From Siphonodentalium dalli (lineage: Eukaryota > Mollusca > Scaphopoda > Gadilida > Siphonodentaliidae), in the NCBI GenBank assembly GCA_032622095.1, contig CP136069.1, positions 107,474,278 to 107,538,277 of the forward strand: a stretch of DNA of 64,000 bases, in the 5' to 3' direction. A model generated the notes under the pieces. The model did not search any database, was not told the origin of the DNA, and saw only the letters and a program-made list of their open reading frames with translations. This document shows positions 1 to 10,901 of the stretch, one piece after another. Each line of letters begins with the position of its first letter. Within the stretch, counting starts at the first letter, position 1. The position numbers and the translations under genes were made by a program.

Positions 1-555
1 ATAAAATAATCAAAAGACCATAACTCCATTAAAATATATCGGATCAAACCCATATTCGAACTCGATCTGTATTTTGAGTTGAGAAACTCACATACAAAAT
101 TTGGTTCCTATCAGTTGAAAAATTGTAGATTTATTGAAACATGCATGAATTCTATGTCAAAGGGCCATAACTCCATTAAAAAATATCGGATCAAACCCAT
201 ATTCGAACTCGATATGTATTTTGGACTGAGCAACTCACATACCAAATTTGGTTCCGATCAGATAAAAATTGTTTGAGAAATGACAGCATGCGTGAATTCA
301 AAGTCGAAAAAGGGCCATAACTCCGTAAAAAAAACTCAGATCGAACCCATATTTGAACTCGATCTTTATTTGGTGCTGAGAAACCCATAAACAAAATTTG
401 GTTTCGATCGGATAGAAAATTATTGAGTTATCGCACCATGCGTAAAGTGTCTACGGACAGACAGACAGACAGACGGACGGACGGACGGACGACGAGTGGT
501 CAATCCGGACGTCGATATTATGTTTACCATACTATGGTATGGGTAAACATAAAAA
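1..555 (+). mobile_element. Helentron/pearl-like element, family F4, 3' portion (copy 1)
   Basis: Three degenerate internal units of about 146 bp each begin with a 'ggccataactcc' motif followed by 'tcggatcaaaccc' and 'ttcgaactcgat'. They lead into a GACA/GGAC microsatellite (about 456-492) and a terminal inverted hairpin at 519-551 whose arms are TATGTTTACC and GGGTAAACATA. The same 3' end closes the copies at 34610-35921 and 39527-41413, which also show the 5' end. Here the 5' end lies outside the window. No protein is encoded. The naming as Helentron-associated (HINE/pearl) is inferred from architecture, not from a database match. Confidence 0.7.
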
Positions 556-980
556 CAAAAATTGGGCAAGAAATTAATATCAATTAAAAAAAAAAAAAAT
601 TTGAAAAAAAACAAAACATTTTTGCTTTTTGTTTAGTTTGTTAAATTAAGCAAGTAGTTCAATCTAGGGCTTCTCAATATGATCAAAAATATTATCGATA
701 CGATATCCAAATTATTATCGCGATATGGGTATATATCGATAATCTAAAGTTTTGAATTCCAAACTAATGTAATTTTAAATTGTATGCTTTCATGAAAAGC
801 CGCGAACGAGCGTTAGCAGTTTGCGTATTTTCGTTGTATACATAACATTTCCATGTTAGTTCCTGTTGTAATTGAAAGTAAGAACTAAACGATAAGTTTA
901 CGTAATATAGTAATGTTTATTGAATTAACACAGCATTTGAATGAAAGAACATACAGGTAAAACAATAATAACAAAAGAGG

Positions 981-1325
981 CTAACAATGTGAAGGTGACT
1001 TGCACAGAGACATATTTACATGTTTGACGCTAAGAACGCGCTGAATAGCTCTTAAGTTGCGTCGACGTATCCAGCTGGTCGAGAAAGCAGATACTATCCC
1101 GCGGCAAATACTGAGCAATCTACTAACACGTTTGTCGTCTTTCATAGAGTTGTTAACAGCCAGATTCAAATTGTGCCCGAAGCAGGAAAGGTGTTGCCAT
1201 CCGAGTATGTCAACAGCTTTGATAATGGTTGACCCATTGTCTGTTGTGATGCACGACAGCTGATCGGGGTTGAGACCCCACGTCCTTAAACAATCAGGCA
1301 ATACTTCCGCGATATTCTCGCTAAT
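981..1325 (-). pseudogene. hAT transposase fragment (ZBED-like core segment)
   Basis: The open frame covers about 115 codons and has no ATG; it is bounded upstream by a stop at the junction with the inserted F1 element. It contains ITTDNGS, then LGWQHLSCFGHNLNLAV, then a CRGIVSAFS.SW.RR segment. This is the conserved hAT core around the second catalytic Asp (TTDNGS) followed by the C-x2-H motif (CFGH). A full hAT transposase is more than 500 residues, so the BED finger, first Asp and C-terminal dimerisation/Glu region are missing. The frame ends at a stop at 981. It was probably cut both by internal deletion and by the F1 insertion. Confidence 0.85.
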
Positions 1326-1330
1326 TTAAT

Positions 1331-4300
1331 GACAATAAAGTGTCAATGACACTGTAGCTCAACTTGGAAAGGGAATAAATTTAATGTATTACAGTCAATG
1401 GAGCGATTAGGAATATGGAAAGTTGAATGTCTAATACTAGTTTATAGACATGAAGAGAAAAGTAAAATCCAAGATGGCTGCTGGCGGCCATGTTTTCGGC
1501 CGAATGACCCCAAAATGAGTCGTTCCCATCAACATGTCATCATTAACATCCATGACAAATTTTATGACGTTCAGACTAAAGGTACGACCTGTAGCCCGTG
1601 CTAAAAAATTTAGTCATACAAAGAGTAAAATCAAAGAGGGCTGCTGGCGGCCATGTTTTTTGTCCGAATTACCCCAAAATGACTCGTTCCCATCTACATT
1701 CCAATTTCAACAGCCATGACAAATTTTATGATGATCAGACTAAAGGTACGACCTGTAGCCCGTGCTAAAGGATTTAGTCATACAACGAGTAAAATCCAAG
1801 ATGGCTGCTGGCGACCATGTTTTTTGGCCAAATGACCCCAAAATTACTCGTTCCCATCTACATGTCAATATTAACATCCATGACAAATTTCATGATGATC
1901 AGACTAACAGTATGACCTGTGGCCCATGCTAATGGATTAAATTATTAAATCCAAGATGGCCACTGGCGGCCATGTTTTTTGTCCGAATGACCCCAAAATG
2001 ACTCGTTTCCATCTACATTCCAATTTCAACAGCCATGACAAATTTTATGATGATCAGACTAAAGATACGACCTGTAGCCCGTGCTAAAGGATTTAGTCAT
2101 ACAAAGAGTAAAATCAAAGATGGCTGCTGGTGGCCATGTTTTTTGGCCGAATGACCCCAAAATGACTCGTTCCCATCTACATGTCATTATTAACATTCTT
2201 GACAAATTTTATGATGATCAGACTAAAGATACAACCTGTAGCCCGTGCTAAAGGATTTAGTCATACAACGAGTAAAATCCAAGATGGCTGCTGGCGACCA
2301 TGTTTTTTGGCCTATTGACCCCAAACTTACTCGTTCCCATCTACATGTCATTGTTAACATCCATGACAAATTTTATGATGATCAGACTAAAGGTACGACC
2401 TGCAGCCCGTGCTAAAGAATTTAGTCATACAAAGAGTAAAATCCCAGATGGCTGCTGGCGGCCATGTTTTTTGGCCGAATGACCCCATAATTACTCGTTC
2501 CCATCTACATGTCAATATTATCATCCATGACAAATTTCATGATGATCAGACAAACAGTACGACCTGTGGCCCATGCTAATGGATTGAATTTTGAAATCCA
2601 AGATGGCCGCTGGCGGCCATGTTTTTTGTCCGAATGACACCAAAATGACTCGTTCCGATCTACATTCCAATTTCAACAGCCATGACAAATTTTATGATGA
2701 TCAGACTAAAGGTACGACCTGTAGCCCGTGCTAAAGAATTTAGTCATACAAAGAGTAAAATCAAAGATGCCTGCTGGCGGCCATATTTTCTGGCCGAATG
2801 ACCCCAAAATGACTCGTTCCTATCTACATGTCATTATTAACATTCGTGACAAATTTTATGATGATCAGACTAAAGGTACGACCTGCAGCCCGTGCGAAAG
2901 GATTTAGTCATACAAAGAGTAAAATCCAAGATGGCTGCTGGCGGCCATGTTTTTGGGCCAAATGACCCCAAAATTACTCGTTCCCATCTACATGTCAATA
3001 TTAACATCCATGACAAATTTGATGATGATCAGACTAAAGGTACGACCTGTAGCCCGTGCTAAAGAATTTAGTCATACAAAGAGTAAAATCCAAGATGGCT
3101 GCTGGCCGCCATGTTTTTTGGCCGAATGACCCCAAAATTACTCGTTCCCATCTACATGTCAATATTAACATCCATGACAAATTTCATGATGATCAGACGA
3201 ACAGTACGACCTGTGGCCCGTGCTAATGGATTAAATTTTGAAATCCAAGATGGCCGCTAGGCCATGTTTTTTGACCGAATGACCCCAAAATGACTCGTTC
3301 CCATCTACATTCCAATTTCAACAGCCATGACAAATTTTATGATGATCAGACTAAAGGTACGACCTGTAGCCCGTGCTAAAGGATTTAGTCATACAAAGAG
3401 TGAAATCAAAGATGCCTGCTGGTGGCCATGTTTTTTAGCCGAATGACCCCAAAATGACTCGTTCCCATCTACATGTCAATATTAACATCCATGACAAATT
3501 TGATGATGATCAGACTAAAGGTACGACCTGTAGCCCGTGCTAAAGAATTTAGTCATACAAAGAGTAAAATCCAAGATGGCTGCTGGCCGCCATGTTTTTT
3601 GGCCGAATGACCCCAAAATTACTCGTTCCCATCTACATGTCAATATTAACATCCATGACAAATTTCATGATGATCAGACAAACAGTACGACCTGTAGCCC
3701 GTGCTAATGGATTAAATTTTGAAATCCAAGATGGCCGCTGGCGGCCATGTTTTTTGTCCGAATGACCCCAAAATGACTCGTTCCCATCTACATTCCAATT
3801 TCAATAGCCATGACAAATTTTATGATGATCAGACTAAAGGTACGACCTGTAGCCCGTGCTAAAGGATTTAGTCATACAAAGAGTGAAATCAAAGATGCCT
3901 GCTGGCGGCCATGTTTTTTGGCCGAATGACCCCAAAATGACTCGTTCCCATCTACATGTCATTATTAACATTCTTGACAAATTTTATGATGATCAGACTA
4001 AAAGTAACACCTGTAGCCCGTGCTAAAGAATTTAGTCATACAAAGAGTAAAATCCAAGATGGCTGCTGGCGGCCATGTTTTTGGGCCAAATGACCCCAAA
4101 ATTACCCATCTACATGTCAATATTAACATCCATGACAAATTTCATGACGATCAGACAAACAGTACGCCCTGTAGCCCGTGCTAATGGATTGAATTTTGAA
4201 ATGCAAGATGGCCACTGGCGGCCATATTTTTTTACCGAATGACCCCAAAATTAATCATTCTGGTCTAAATGTTGATGTCAACAGCTATGACAAATTTCAT

Positions 4301-4421
4301 AATGATCCGACCAAAGGTACGACCTGTAGACTGCATTGTTGACGCCTTACGTACACATGCACACACACGGACGACAAAGCCATGGCAATAGCTCAAACTT
4401 TACAAAGTAAAGTTGAGCTAA
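1331..4421 (+). mobile_element. Pearl/Helentron-associated element F1, copy A, inserted in hAT-1
   Basis: The 5' end carries the palindrome AGTGTCAATGACACT (1339-1353) followed by GTAGCTCAACTT. The 3' end is a CA-rich tract and a hairpin at 4391-4418 (arms GCTCAAACTTTAC and GTAAAGTTGAGC) ending TTGAGCTAA. Hence the 5' subterminal motif is complementary to the final arm. Between them lies a tandem array of about 160-bp core units. There is no TSD and no coding capacity. The same ends bound copies at 22501, 27601 and 45031. This matches the published plan of bivalve 'pearl' elements and HINEs (family knowledge); the assignment is inferred. Confidence 0.8.
1470..4290 (+). repeat. Tandem core-repeat array of about 160-163 bp units with higher-order variants
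   Basis: About 17 units, each starting near 'aagatggctgctggcggcc' and passing through 'tgaccccaaaatgact', 'cgttcccatctacatgtc' and 'gacctgtagcccgtgct'. Three variants recur in order. One has 'tacatgtcattattaac' in the middle. One has 'tacattccaatttcaacag'. One has 'agacaaacagtacgacctg' and a 'taatggattaaatttt' linker. The arrangement is therefore a higher-order repeat rather than a simple satellite. Confidence 0.85.
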
Positions 4422-4928
4422 CAATGACTCTGCTTTAGGGACACGCCAACATCGAACTTATAACTTAAATGGCTTCACGCCAGATTATCCAAACGCAATA
4501 CAACCTGTGAAAACACTGCTTATATCACCACAACAGTGTTTAATCAACGAACTCAATTACTGAATGAGTAGCCTTCTTTTCACGTTAATTATTTGTAACG
4601 CCTTTAGCAATACAGCGGACTCTTTGTCTAGCCAGCCACCAATGCGGGTGACAGTCCCGGCTATTTGCACGTTATCACACTGTTGGCTAGAATGCGCCTA
4701 CATGAAACTTTTTGTTTTATTTAATTCAAATGTATTAAACTTTGGAAATATATCGTTGATGACGATAATTTAGTTTTGGGTCGATACGATAATTAAAAAA
4801 TATATCGACATTCGATAATATATCGATATACCGTGAAGCCCTAGTTCAATCTAAAAAAATAAATATTTTTTTTTAACAGTTGTGTCCCTGGCTCTGCCCC
4901 TATTTGACCCAGTGAACAAATCTGAACC

Positions 4929-6769
4929 TAACGGCCTGCGAATATTCGAGATTCGATTTGATGTCGATATCGGGCACCCGATTCAAGATCGACACCGATT
5001 CAGTCCGCTGATTCGGATATTTTCGAATCGTTGTTTTCTGCGTCTACAAACACGTGTCAAATGACCTGACCTCACAAAAATTGAAGTACAAGGTTGCCAA
5101 GTTACCCAACGTATGTAATTTTGCATGTATGCCGTTCAGAATAGACGTGCATTATGCAAATTAGGCCTATGTGCTTCGATCGCAACCCGTGACGGTGATC
5201 AATCGCCCCATATATTTGTAATCTGTATCGACACTATGTAAATGTAACTTCTACATGGTGCGTGCTCGCTAATTGTGGAACTCAATTGATCACATTATGT
5301 TTAGAACTTCAGATATCAAATTATTTAGATTATATGAGTAATATTCAATGTCAGCTGCCATTATGAGCAACAAAACATAAATTGGAATGAACAGAAACGG
5401 TGAGAAACATTAGAACAATCGGTCGATTACCTTCTTAAACGGATGTCGTCATGTGCGACCAGTTATCTGCGACACTGCTGGCCGAATTCCTATAAATTTC
5501 CTACTTTCAGTTTGTTTCCCCGGGAAATCGTGCGCGTTGCATCAAGTTTTGATACGTTGAATCTTGTTGATAACGTTTAACACTTGTAATTTAATTGTGT
5601 CTGTTTTCTGGAATCCCTCAGTGAAGACAACTGTTGTGAATATGTGATGTAGGTGTTTGGTGTTTGATCTATTGTGCATGGGGTGAACAGTTTAACAGAT
5701 AACTACCATTGGTAACGGACTACAACAATTATATACAAGTGCACCACTGGGCGGAGGTAACACCCCCGACTGTACAATCAGAGAAACTTTCTGGTTAAGC
5801 GCTATAAAAATGCCACATGTTGTTCTATATTAGCTTCAAATTTGGTCTGGTGCCACAAAAATAGAAGGAAAACTGAATTTTCTAATAAAAAAATGAATTT
5901 TTTAAGTCGAAAAAGGGTCATAACTCTCACAAAAATTATCCGATTGAACCAAAATTTTACCTTGACCTGTATTGCGATATTAGTAATACACACGGGTTTT
6001 GCAAATAAACGATCCAAAATCAAGTTATCATCTGGAAACCAAAAAAGTAGCAGAAAACCTGAATTTTCTAAGTCCAAAAAAGGGCGTAACTCTGGAAAAA
6101 ATGGGCGGACGAAACCACGGCTATGGGGAAATCTTGTCCCCCTGGCTGGTCTATTGGCATACCAAAGATCAACTGAATTGAATTAGCGAAACCAAAGTTA
6201 TGAGTTGAAACGTTCGTATGCCACAGAAAACTGAATTTTCTAAGTCCAAAAAGGGGCGAAAACTCTGAAACGTTCGTACGGACGGACGGAAGGCTCCACT
6301 ATATACCCCCAAATCTCCATCGGAGATCGGGGGCATAATAAGCTGAATGGTGTACACATGTCCGCTTGTAATCTTTATTATCTTTATTAAATAATGTAGA
6401 CAAGTGACTTCGATTCCATGGGGTTTGTTATATGTTGATTTAACTGTCTTTAAGTGTCTTACTGTCACTTCTTGTGTCATGTTTGTTATGACACAGTTAG
6501 ATAGAAATTCAATACAACGTATCCGAAATCCTCCATGAGACTGAGGGTGACTTGCCTATGTCATGATTTTCGTAAAAAAAAAACCCACAAGTTCCAACGG
6601 ATGTTTAAGGAGATTAACATTGTTATATATTATCTACTAAATTTTGCAGTTTTTTGTCATGAGATATCGAAATACACACTGGTAAACAATGTCAATCACT
6701 AGCTGATTCGATTTGATGTCGATACCAGGAAGGAGATTCGATGCAAAATCCCAGATTCGCAGATCCCTA
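4929..6769. mobile_element. hAT-like non-autonomous transposon (hAT-3) inside the F2 copy
   Basis: It interrupts an F2 copy between 'acaaatctgaa' and 'cccagtcaccc'. Imperfect 8-bp direct repeats TCTGAACC (4921-4928) and TCTGATTC (6770-6777) flank it, matching the uninterrupted F2 sequence 'tctgaatc'. Inverted ends read TAACGGCCTGCGAAT at the left and TAGGGATCTGCGAAT as the complement of the right. Both subterminal regions carry 'gattcgatttgatgtcgata'. No transposase is visible. Most of the stretch 5050-5730 shows nothing recognisable, and F6 sequence lies at 5735-6341. Confidence 0.6.
5735..6341 (+). mobile_element. Helentron-like repeat family F6
   Basis: Three internal units begin with variants of 'agtcgaaaaagggtcataactc'. 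They lead to GGACGGACGGA (about 6282-6292) and a terminal hairpin at 6302-6338 with arms TATACCCCC.AATCTCC and GGAGAT.GGGGGCATA. Near the proposed 5' end 'gtaacacccccgac' is complementary to the 3' arm. No protein is encoded. The 5' boundary is approximate. Confidence 0.5.
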
Positions 6770-7334
6770 TCTGATTCCCAGTCACCCAAGGACCCTCCAT
6801 ACCAAATATAAGCTAAATCGGCTCAATGGTTCTTGAGAAGTCATTCTAAGAATTACTATGAAGGAATAGAGTTATGGCCCTGCTTTCGTAACTATTTGAC
6901 CAAGTGACCTCATTTGAACAAATCTGAATGTGAGTCACCTAGGGAACATCCACACCATATATGAACCCATTCAGTCTTATGGTTCCGAAGAAGATGTTTA
7001 AAGAATTGTTGACGGACGGATGGATGGACGGATGGATGGACGACGGATGAGGAGTGATGACTATAGCTCCACCAGAGACTTGGTCTCAGGTGAGCTAAAA
7101 AGCAAGCTTTCATGCAATTAATAATTCTATATTACTCATGAAAAGATATATTTAAATCACCAGATGCAAAGAGTTAGAAATTAAAATGGACAGTGCTTTT
7201 AATTTCTTTATGTAAATCGAAAAAAATGCAACTATGTATAACAAAAATATCTTTTGGAAAGAAGTGGGACAGTGTCCTAGCCCAATACAAAATCCTCTCT
7301 AATGATTGACTTCACATATGCATATCATCTGAAT

Positions 7335-7354
7335 GGGGGGGGGGGGGGGGGGGG
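7335..7354 (+). repeat. Poly-G tract (20 G)
   Basis: An uninterrupted run of G. Similar long G or C runs occur at 32748-32778, 53037-53050, 54187-54197 and 60242-60260. Such runs are prone to G-quadruplex formation and to sequencing or polishing length error. Confidence 0.9.
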
Positions 7355-7381
7355 TTTAAAACAGAATTGGCTTCTTTTTCA

Positions 7382-7685
7382 TCTCAGTCACGAGGTGTGG
7401 CCATTTTATTCAGTCAAAATCTCGACTTCGAAATACACAACTCTATTAAAGATGTCTGGAAATTACATAATAATTGACGTAACTGTTGAGAAACTTAGGA
7501 TGACTATAGCTAATATATACGGCCCAAACGAAGATAACCCTGAGCTCTACAATAATTTGAAGGATAAGCTTCTTAAAGTCGGTAACACCCAAATAATAAT
7601 ATGTGGCGATTGGAATATGGTTCAGGACCAATCGATGGATACTTATAATTATAAACATATCAACAATCCATGAGCTAAATTTGGA
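7382..7685 (+). pseudogene. Non-LTR retrotransposon endonuclease-domain fragment
   Basis: In two frames joined by a frameshift near 7455-7465 the translation gives RGVAILFSQN, then NYIIIDVTVE, IANIYGPNED, ICGDWNMV and DTYNYKHINNP. These are hallmark blocks of the APE-type endonuclease of LINE elements (RGVAIL; YGPN; GDWN; the NINNP.A block after it). An in-frame TGA (7671-7673) falls where the family has a basic residue before Ala. Only about 100 residues remain. The reverse transcriptase part is absent, and sequence downstream of about 7686 is Helitron. Confidence 0.8.
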
Positions 7686-7687
7686 GT

Positions 7688-8027
7688 GCCGTTTTTTGTG
7701 ACTGAGAGTGGAGAACGGGTGGTCTGAGCTTCTCCAAAACACGACGCCGACGGTGTCCGTGGGATTTTACCTTTGGATAGGAAGTTTGGTCTTGATCGGT
7801 CAACCCGTTTTCGATTCTATAAAGGACAGACAGACAGACAGACAAACAGAGGTCTTCAAAATATATATGAGATATAAATATATGTGTCCTCTATAGACTC
7901 TAAAACGGCTGGCTCGATTGAGTTCAAACTTCCCATCTAAGGGTAAAAACCCACGGGAATCGTCGTCGCGGCATTTGGAGAAGCTCAGACCACCCGTTCT
8001 CCACTCTCAGTCACAAAAAACGGCACT
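7688..8027. repeat. Inverted pair of Helitron internal segments
   Basis: Sequence 7688-7830 is an imperfect inverted copy of about 7886-8027 (for example 'tgactgagagtggagaacgg' against 'ccgttctccactctcagtca'). The centre near 7872 resembles the joined 5' ends of a minus-strand and a plus-strand Helitron of the same family as those at 8804 and 18239. Confidence 0.75.
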
Positions 8028-8068
8028 GCGGTGGTTAATCAAGTGATAATTTAATGAGCGTTTGTTTT

Positions 8069-8092
8069 TGACGCATCGCTATAAAAGAGCGC
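8069..8092 (+). promoter_or_regulatory. TATA-box module conserved among Helitron copies
   Basis: TATAAAAG at 8080-8087 is preceded by TGACGCATC and followed by AGCG. The same block recurs at about 9038-9060 (TGACGCATCTCTATAAAG) and, inverted, at about 18786-18812. A degraded form lies near 24986. Conservation of TATA plus the CRE-like TGACGC half-site suggests a real core promoter, but no open reading frame of note follows. Confidence 0.45.
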
Positions 8093-8097
8093 TTGTT

Positions 8098-8293
8098 TAC
8101 AATTCAACGCAACAGAGATATACGGAAACAGACGCAGTTGATTTACTATTCTTTGTGAATAGCTAGACTGCCATTTGTTCGAGTTGTTTTAGATCTACAA
8201 TTCAACGCAACAGAGATATACGGGAACAGACGCAGTTGATTTACAATTCTTTGTGAATAGCTAGACTGCCATTCGTTCGAGTTGTTTTAGATC
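8098..8293 (+). repeat. 98-bp tandem duplication (2 copies)
   Basis: 8098-8195 and 8196-8293 are near-identical head-to-tail copies, each starting TACAATTCAACGCAACAG and ending GTTTTAGATC. They lie within Helitron H1 just downstream of its TATA box, so the duplicated segment would be at or after a transcription start. Confidence 0.9.
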
Positions 8294-8803
8294 AAACAAT
8301 ATTCTCTGTCGCACTCATATTTCGTCATGAACGAATCCACTGTAATCGACCTATTTTTAGAACGCAACACATGATACCAAACAAAATTACGTCGCGTTGG
8401 TGATGGGGTTCACGGCGGGGTTAATTGACTGTCCGCTCTTTCCAGGGACTATTGACCATCTCGTAAGGGTGGACAACCTGTCAGGGCTGCTCAATGGCCA
8501 CGGGCAGGTTAAAAAAAAATCATACCTCTTTTAGGGACGGGTATCATAATTTCTCTTGATTAAAAAGTCTGTCGTTCCTAGGAACGGGGAAGTTTAAGAC
8601 GGGTACCATGAATTAACTCGTTGAAAAACAAAGAATGCGTTGTCTGTCGTTCCTAGGAAGGGGGGGGGGGGATTTCATGGGGTCAATTTTTCCGCCAGAA
8701 CAGACACAATTACCTCATTGAAAAAAAAAATTTCAAAAAAAATAATTAAATATTAAATGTCATGTTTCTGACCAACCACGCCAGTGGCGGGCTAACCTGC
8801 TAG

Positions 8804-10382
8804 TCTATACTATATATTTTGAGACTTCGTATATATATATGTGTGTGTGTATGTATGTACTTCATAGAATCGAAAACGGTTCGCTCGATTGAGTTCAAAC
8901 TTCCCATCTAAATGTAAAATCCCACCGACACGACCGTGGTCGCGGTTTAGAGAAGCTCAGAGCACCCGTTCTCCAATCTCAAATCACCGCAAAGGCACGG
9001 CGTGGGTTAATCAAGTGATTATTTAATGAGCGTTTGTTTTTGACGCATCTCTATAAAGAACGTCTGTTTGCCATTCAACGTTATTTGCATCTGCAGAGAG
9101 ATATACGGAACATACATTAAATTTAAAAAACATTTGTTTCTGACCAACCCTGCGAGCACGGATGGCGCGCTTTGTTTTTACATTATATAGTTATATACCG
9201 AAATCATCCCAGATAATCACGAATATAGCATCAGATTTCTCCCCAGATATACCGTTATAAAGCTACTGGAATCTGCCAATCTACGGGAAATTCCAGGGAA
9301 TGCCGATTGAGCTCAAACTTGCTACCCACGGGAAGTGTCATATATATGAGTGTGTCCTTTATAGACTCGAACCGATTGAGCTCTAACTTGCTAAATAAGA
9401 AAATAGCCCCCAAGCCGTAAATACCAACAACAACGATATTACTAAATACACGTTTTCGGCAATGTGAGAGTTTTCGGGGAGCCGTGATGCCAACAACAAC
9501 GACCCGAAGCCCTGAATGCCAACAACAGATTCAATGCAATGTTATCTATTATGCAGAGAGATTTCACGACATTACGACGTCATTGGCCGGGAGTGCTTAA
9601 CGCAATAACGCTAAACGCTCCTTATATCTTCCATATTTGGGTTCGTTAACCCTTCGGCTTTCGCATACAGCTTTTGTTTACGTTATCGCTCGAAAGCTCG
9701 AAATGGAACTCGCTTCTGTGTGATTCTTACGTACTTAGTGCTTCCTAGGAACAATTTTCATCGGGTCAGTTTTTCCGCCCGAGGTGATCTTCACCTTGAA
9801 ACGGGTACCCACAAATGATATATATGTGTGTGTCCTTTATAGACTCGAACCGATTGAGCTCAAACTTGCTATTTTGAGAACTACGTAAATATATGTGTAT
9901 ATATATATGTGTATATTTGTCCTTTATAGACTCGAAAACGGCTGGACCGATTGAGACCAAACTTCCTATCTAAGGGTAAAAGCACACGGGAATGGTCGTC
10001 GCGGCATTTTCGAGACCGTGCGACATGACCTTCAAACCCATGACCTTGAACTCACATCTCGAGATCCGCTGAGCCGATTTCCACCCAATTTGGTGTGTGG
10101 GGGTAGTTTGAGGCGCTGAGCAATTTTGTCACATCTGGATGCCCGTGCGACATGACCTTGATCTTTCAAATGACCTTGAACACGTATCTCGGAATCCGCT
10201 GGGCCGATTTCCACCATTTTTGGGGTGTTAGTGTAGTTTGACCCGAGGAGTAACATGGACCCATCCGTTTGCCCGTGCGGCATGACCTTGACCTTCCAAT
10301 GACCTTGAACTCATATCTCGGGATCCGCTGAGCCGATTTCCAGTTTCTGACGATTGCCGCCAGTGGCGGGCTAACCTGCTAG
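8804..10382 (+). mobile_element. Helitron H2, non-autonomous, abutting H1
   Basis: It starts TCTATACTATATATTTTG directly after the CTAG of H1 and ends with hairpin GCCGCCAGTGGCGGGC, spacer and CTAG (10379-10382) followed by T. The interior is a mosaic of short modules ('actcgaaccgattgagctca', 'ccgctgagccgatttcca') repeated two or three times at 9300-10350. No coding sequence is recognisable. The composite interior suggests repeated capture or recombination among Helitrons. Confidence 0.75.
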
Positions 10383-10901
10383 TATAATATATTTACATAA
10401 ATATGGACAATGGAAAGCGTATTTCTTATATCATGACGAAAGTCCGTTTAATTAAATGCTCTTTAATAGCTTTCATTAAACTACATATATAGTCAGTCCC
10501 GAATTTATCATTCTTGCTTGAACGCAGCGATATACTGTGAAAAGACGAAGTGATGGGCCTAGATGTAAATTAACACTCTTTAGTTTAACCATATCGGGAA
10601 ATGACTCGTGTTGAACGCTCTTTAATTGTCTAAGACGATCAATTCAATGATTTATGTAATATAACTATCAAATATAACGTAGCGATTGTGTGTGGTGGCA
10701 AATAATTTCTTGATATAGTTGCTTTGATAGGTGTTTTGTGTGACATTGTGTTTATTTTTCGCCTTCTGTTGAAACCTAACGGTGCCAACATGAGCAGAAG
10801 GCTCATTGTGTATTCAAACTGCATTGTTCTTGGTTGATTTTTTTTTACAATCAAAAAGTCTATCATACTAGTCTCTCGTTTGGTCTGGTACGTCTTCGGC
10901 G
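10383..10901. other. Unassigned intergenic stretch
   Basis: AT-rich, with no terminal repeats, no open frame with recognisable similarity and no hairpin of note. Confidence 0.4.

Larger units (their letters stand above)
665..4843 (-). mobile_element. hAT-family DNA transposon (hAT-1), defective, with 8-bp TSD GTTCAATC
   Basis: The ends are imperfect terminal inverted repeats: TAGGGCTTCTC at the left, and the reverse complement of the right end reads TAGGGCTTCAC. The direct 8-bp repeats GTTCAATC at 657-664 and 4844-4851 are the length expected for hAT. Subterminal regions are rich in ATCGATA. A transposase remnant lies on the minus strand (981-1325), and a pearl-like element (about 1331-4421) has been inserted next to it. 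The remaining right part (4422-4750) holds no recognisable coding sequence. The element cannot be autonomous. Confidence 0.85.
600..7099 (+). mobile_element. F2-family Helentron-like element split by two hAT transposons
   Basis: Three blocks of one F2 copy can be put in register with other copies (for example 63660-63850): about 600-664 ('gtttgttaaattaagcaag'), 4844-4928 ('ccctggctctgcccc', 'tatttgacccagtga', 'acaaatctgaa') and 6770-7099 ('cccagtcacccaagg' to the 3' end). The gaps are exactly two hAT insertions flanked by 8-bp duplications. The 3' end is GGAC/GGAT microsatellite (7010-7045) plus a hairpin at 7064-7097 with arms TAGCTCCACC and GGTGAGCTA, followed by A-rich sequence. The 5' start is not resolved. 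Confidence 0.65.
7873..8803 (+). mobile_element. Helitron H1, non-autonomous
   Basis: The 3' end has the canonical Helitron form. A GC-rich hairpin, 'cgccagtggcggg' (GCCGCCAGTGGCGGGC in the H2 copy), is followed by a short spacer and CTAG (8800-8803), then T. The 5' end is partly lost in the head-to-head junction near 7872. It carries a TATA-containing module and a 98-bp tandem duplication. No Rep/helicase coding sequence is present. The next Helitron starts at the very next base. Confidence 0.7.

Noticed and set aside
1398-3129. Series of 60-68-codon frames with GCWRPCF
   Set aside because: They are frames of the F1 core repeat and shift with each unit.
1470-4290. CRISPR-like regular repeats
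   Set aside because: The units are about 160 bp with no unique spacers, and the context is eukaryotic transposon DNA.
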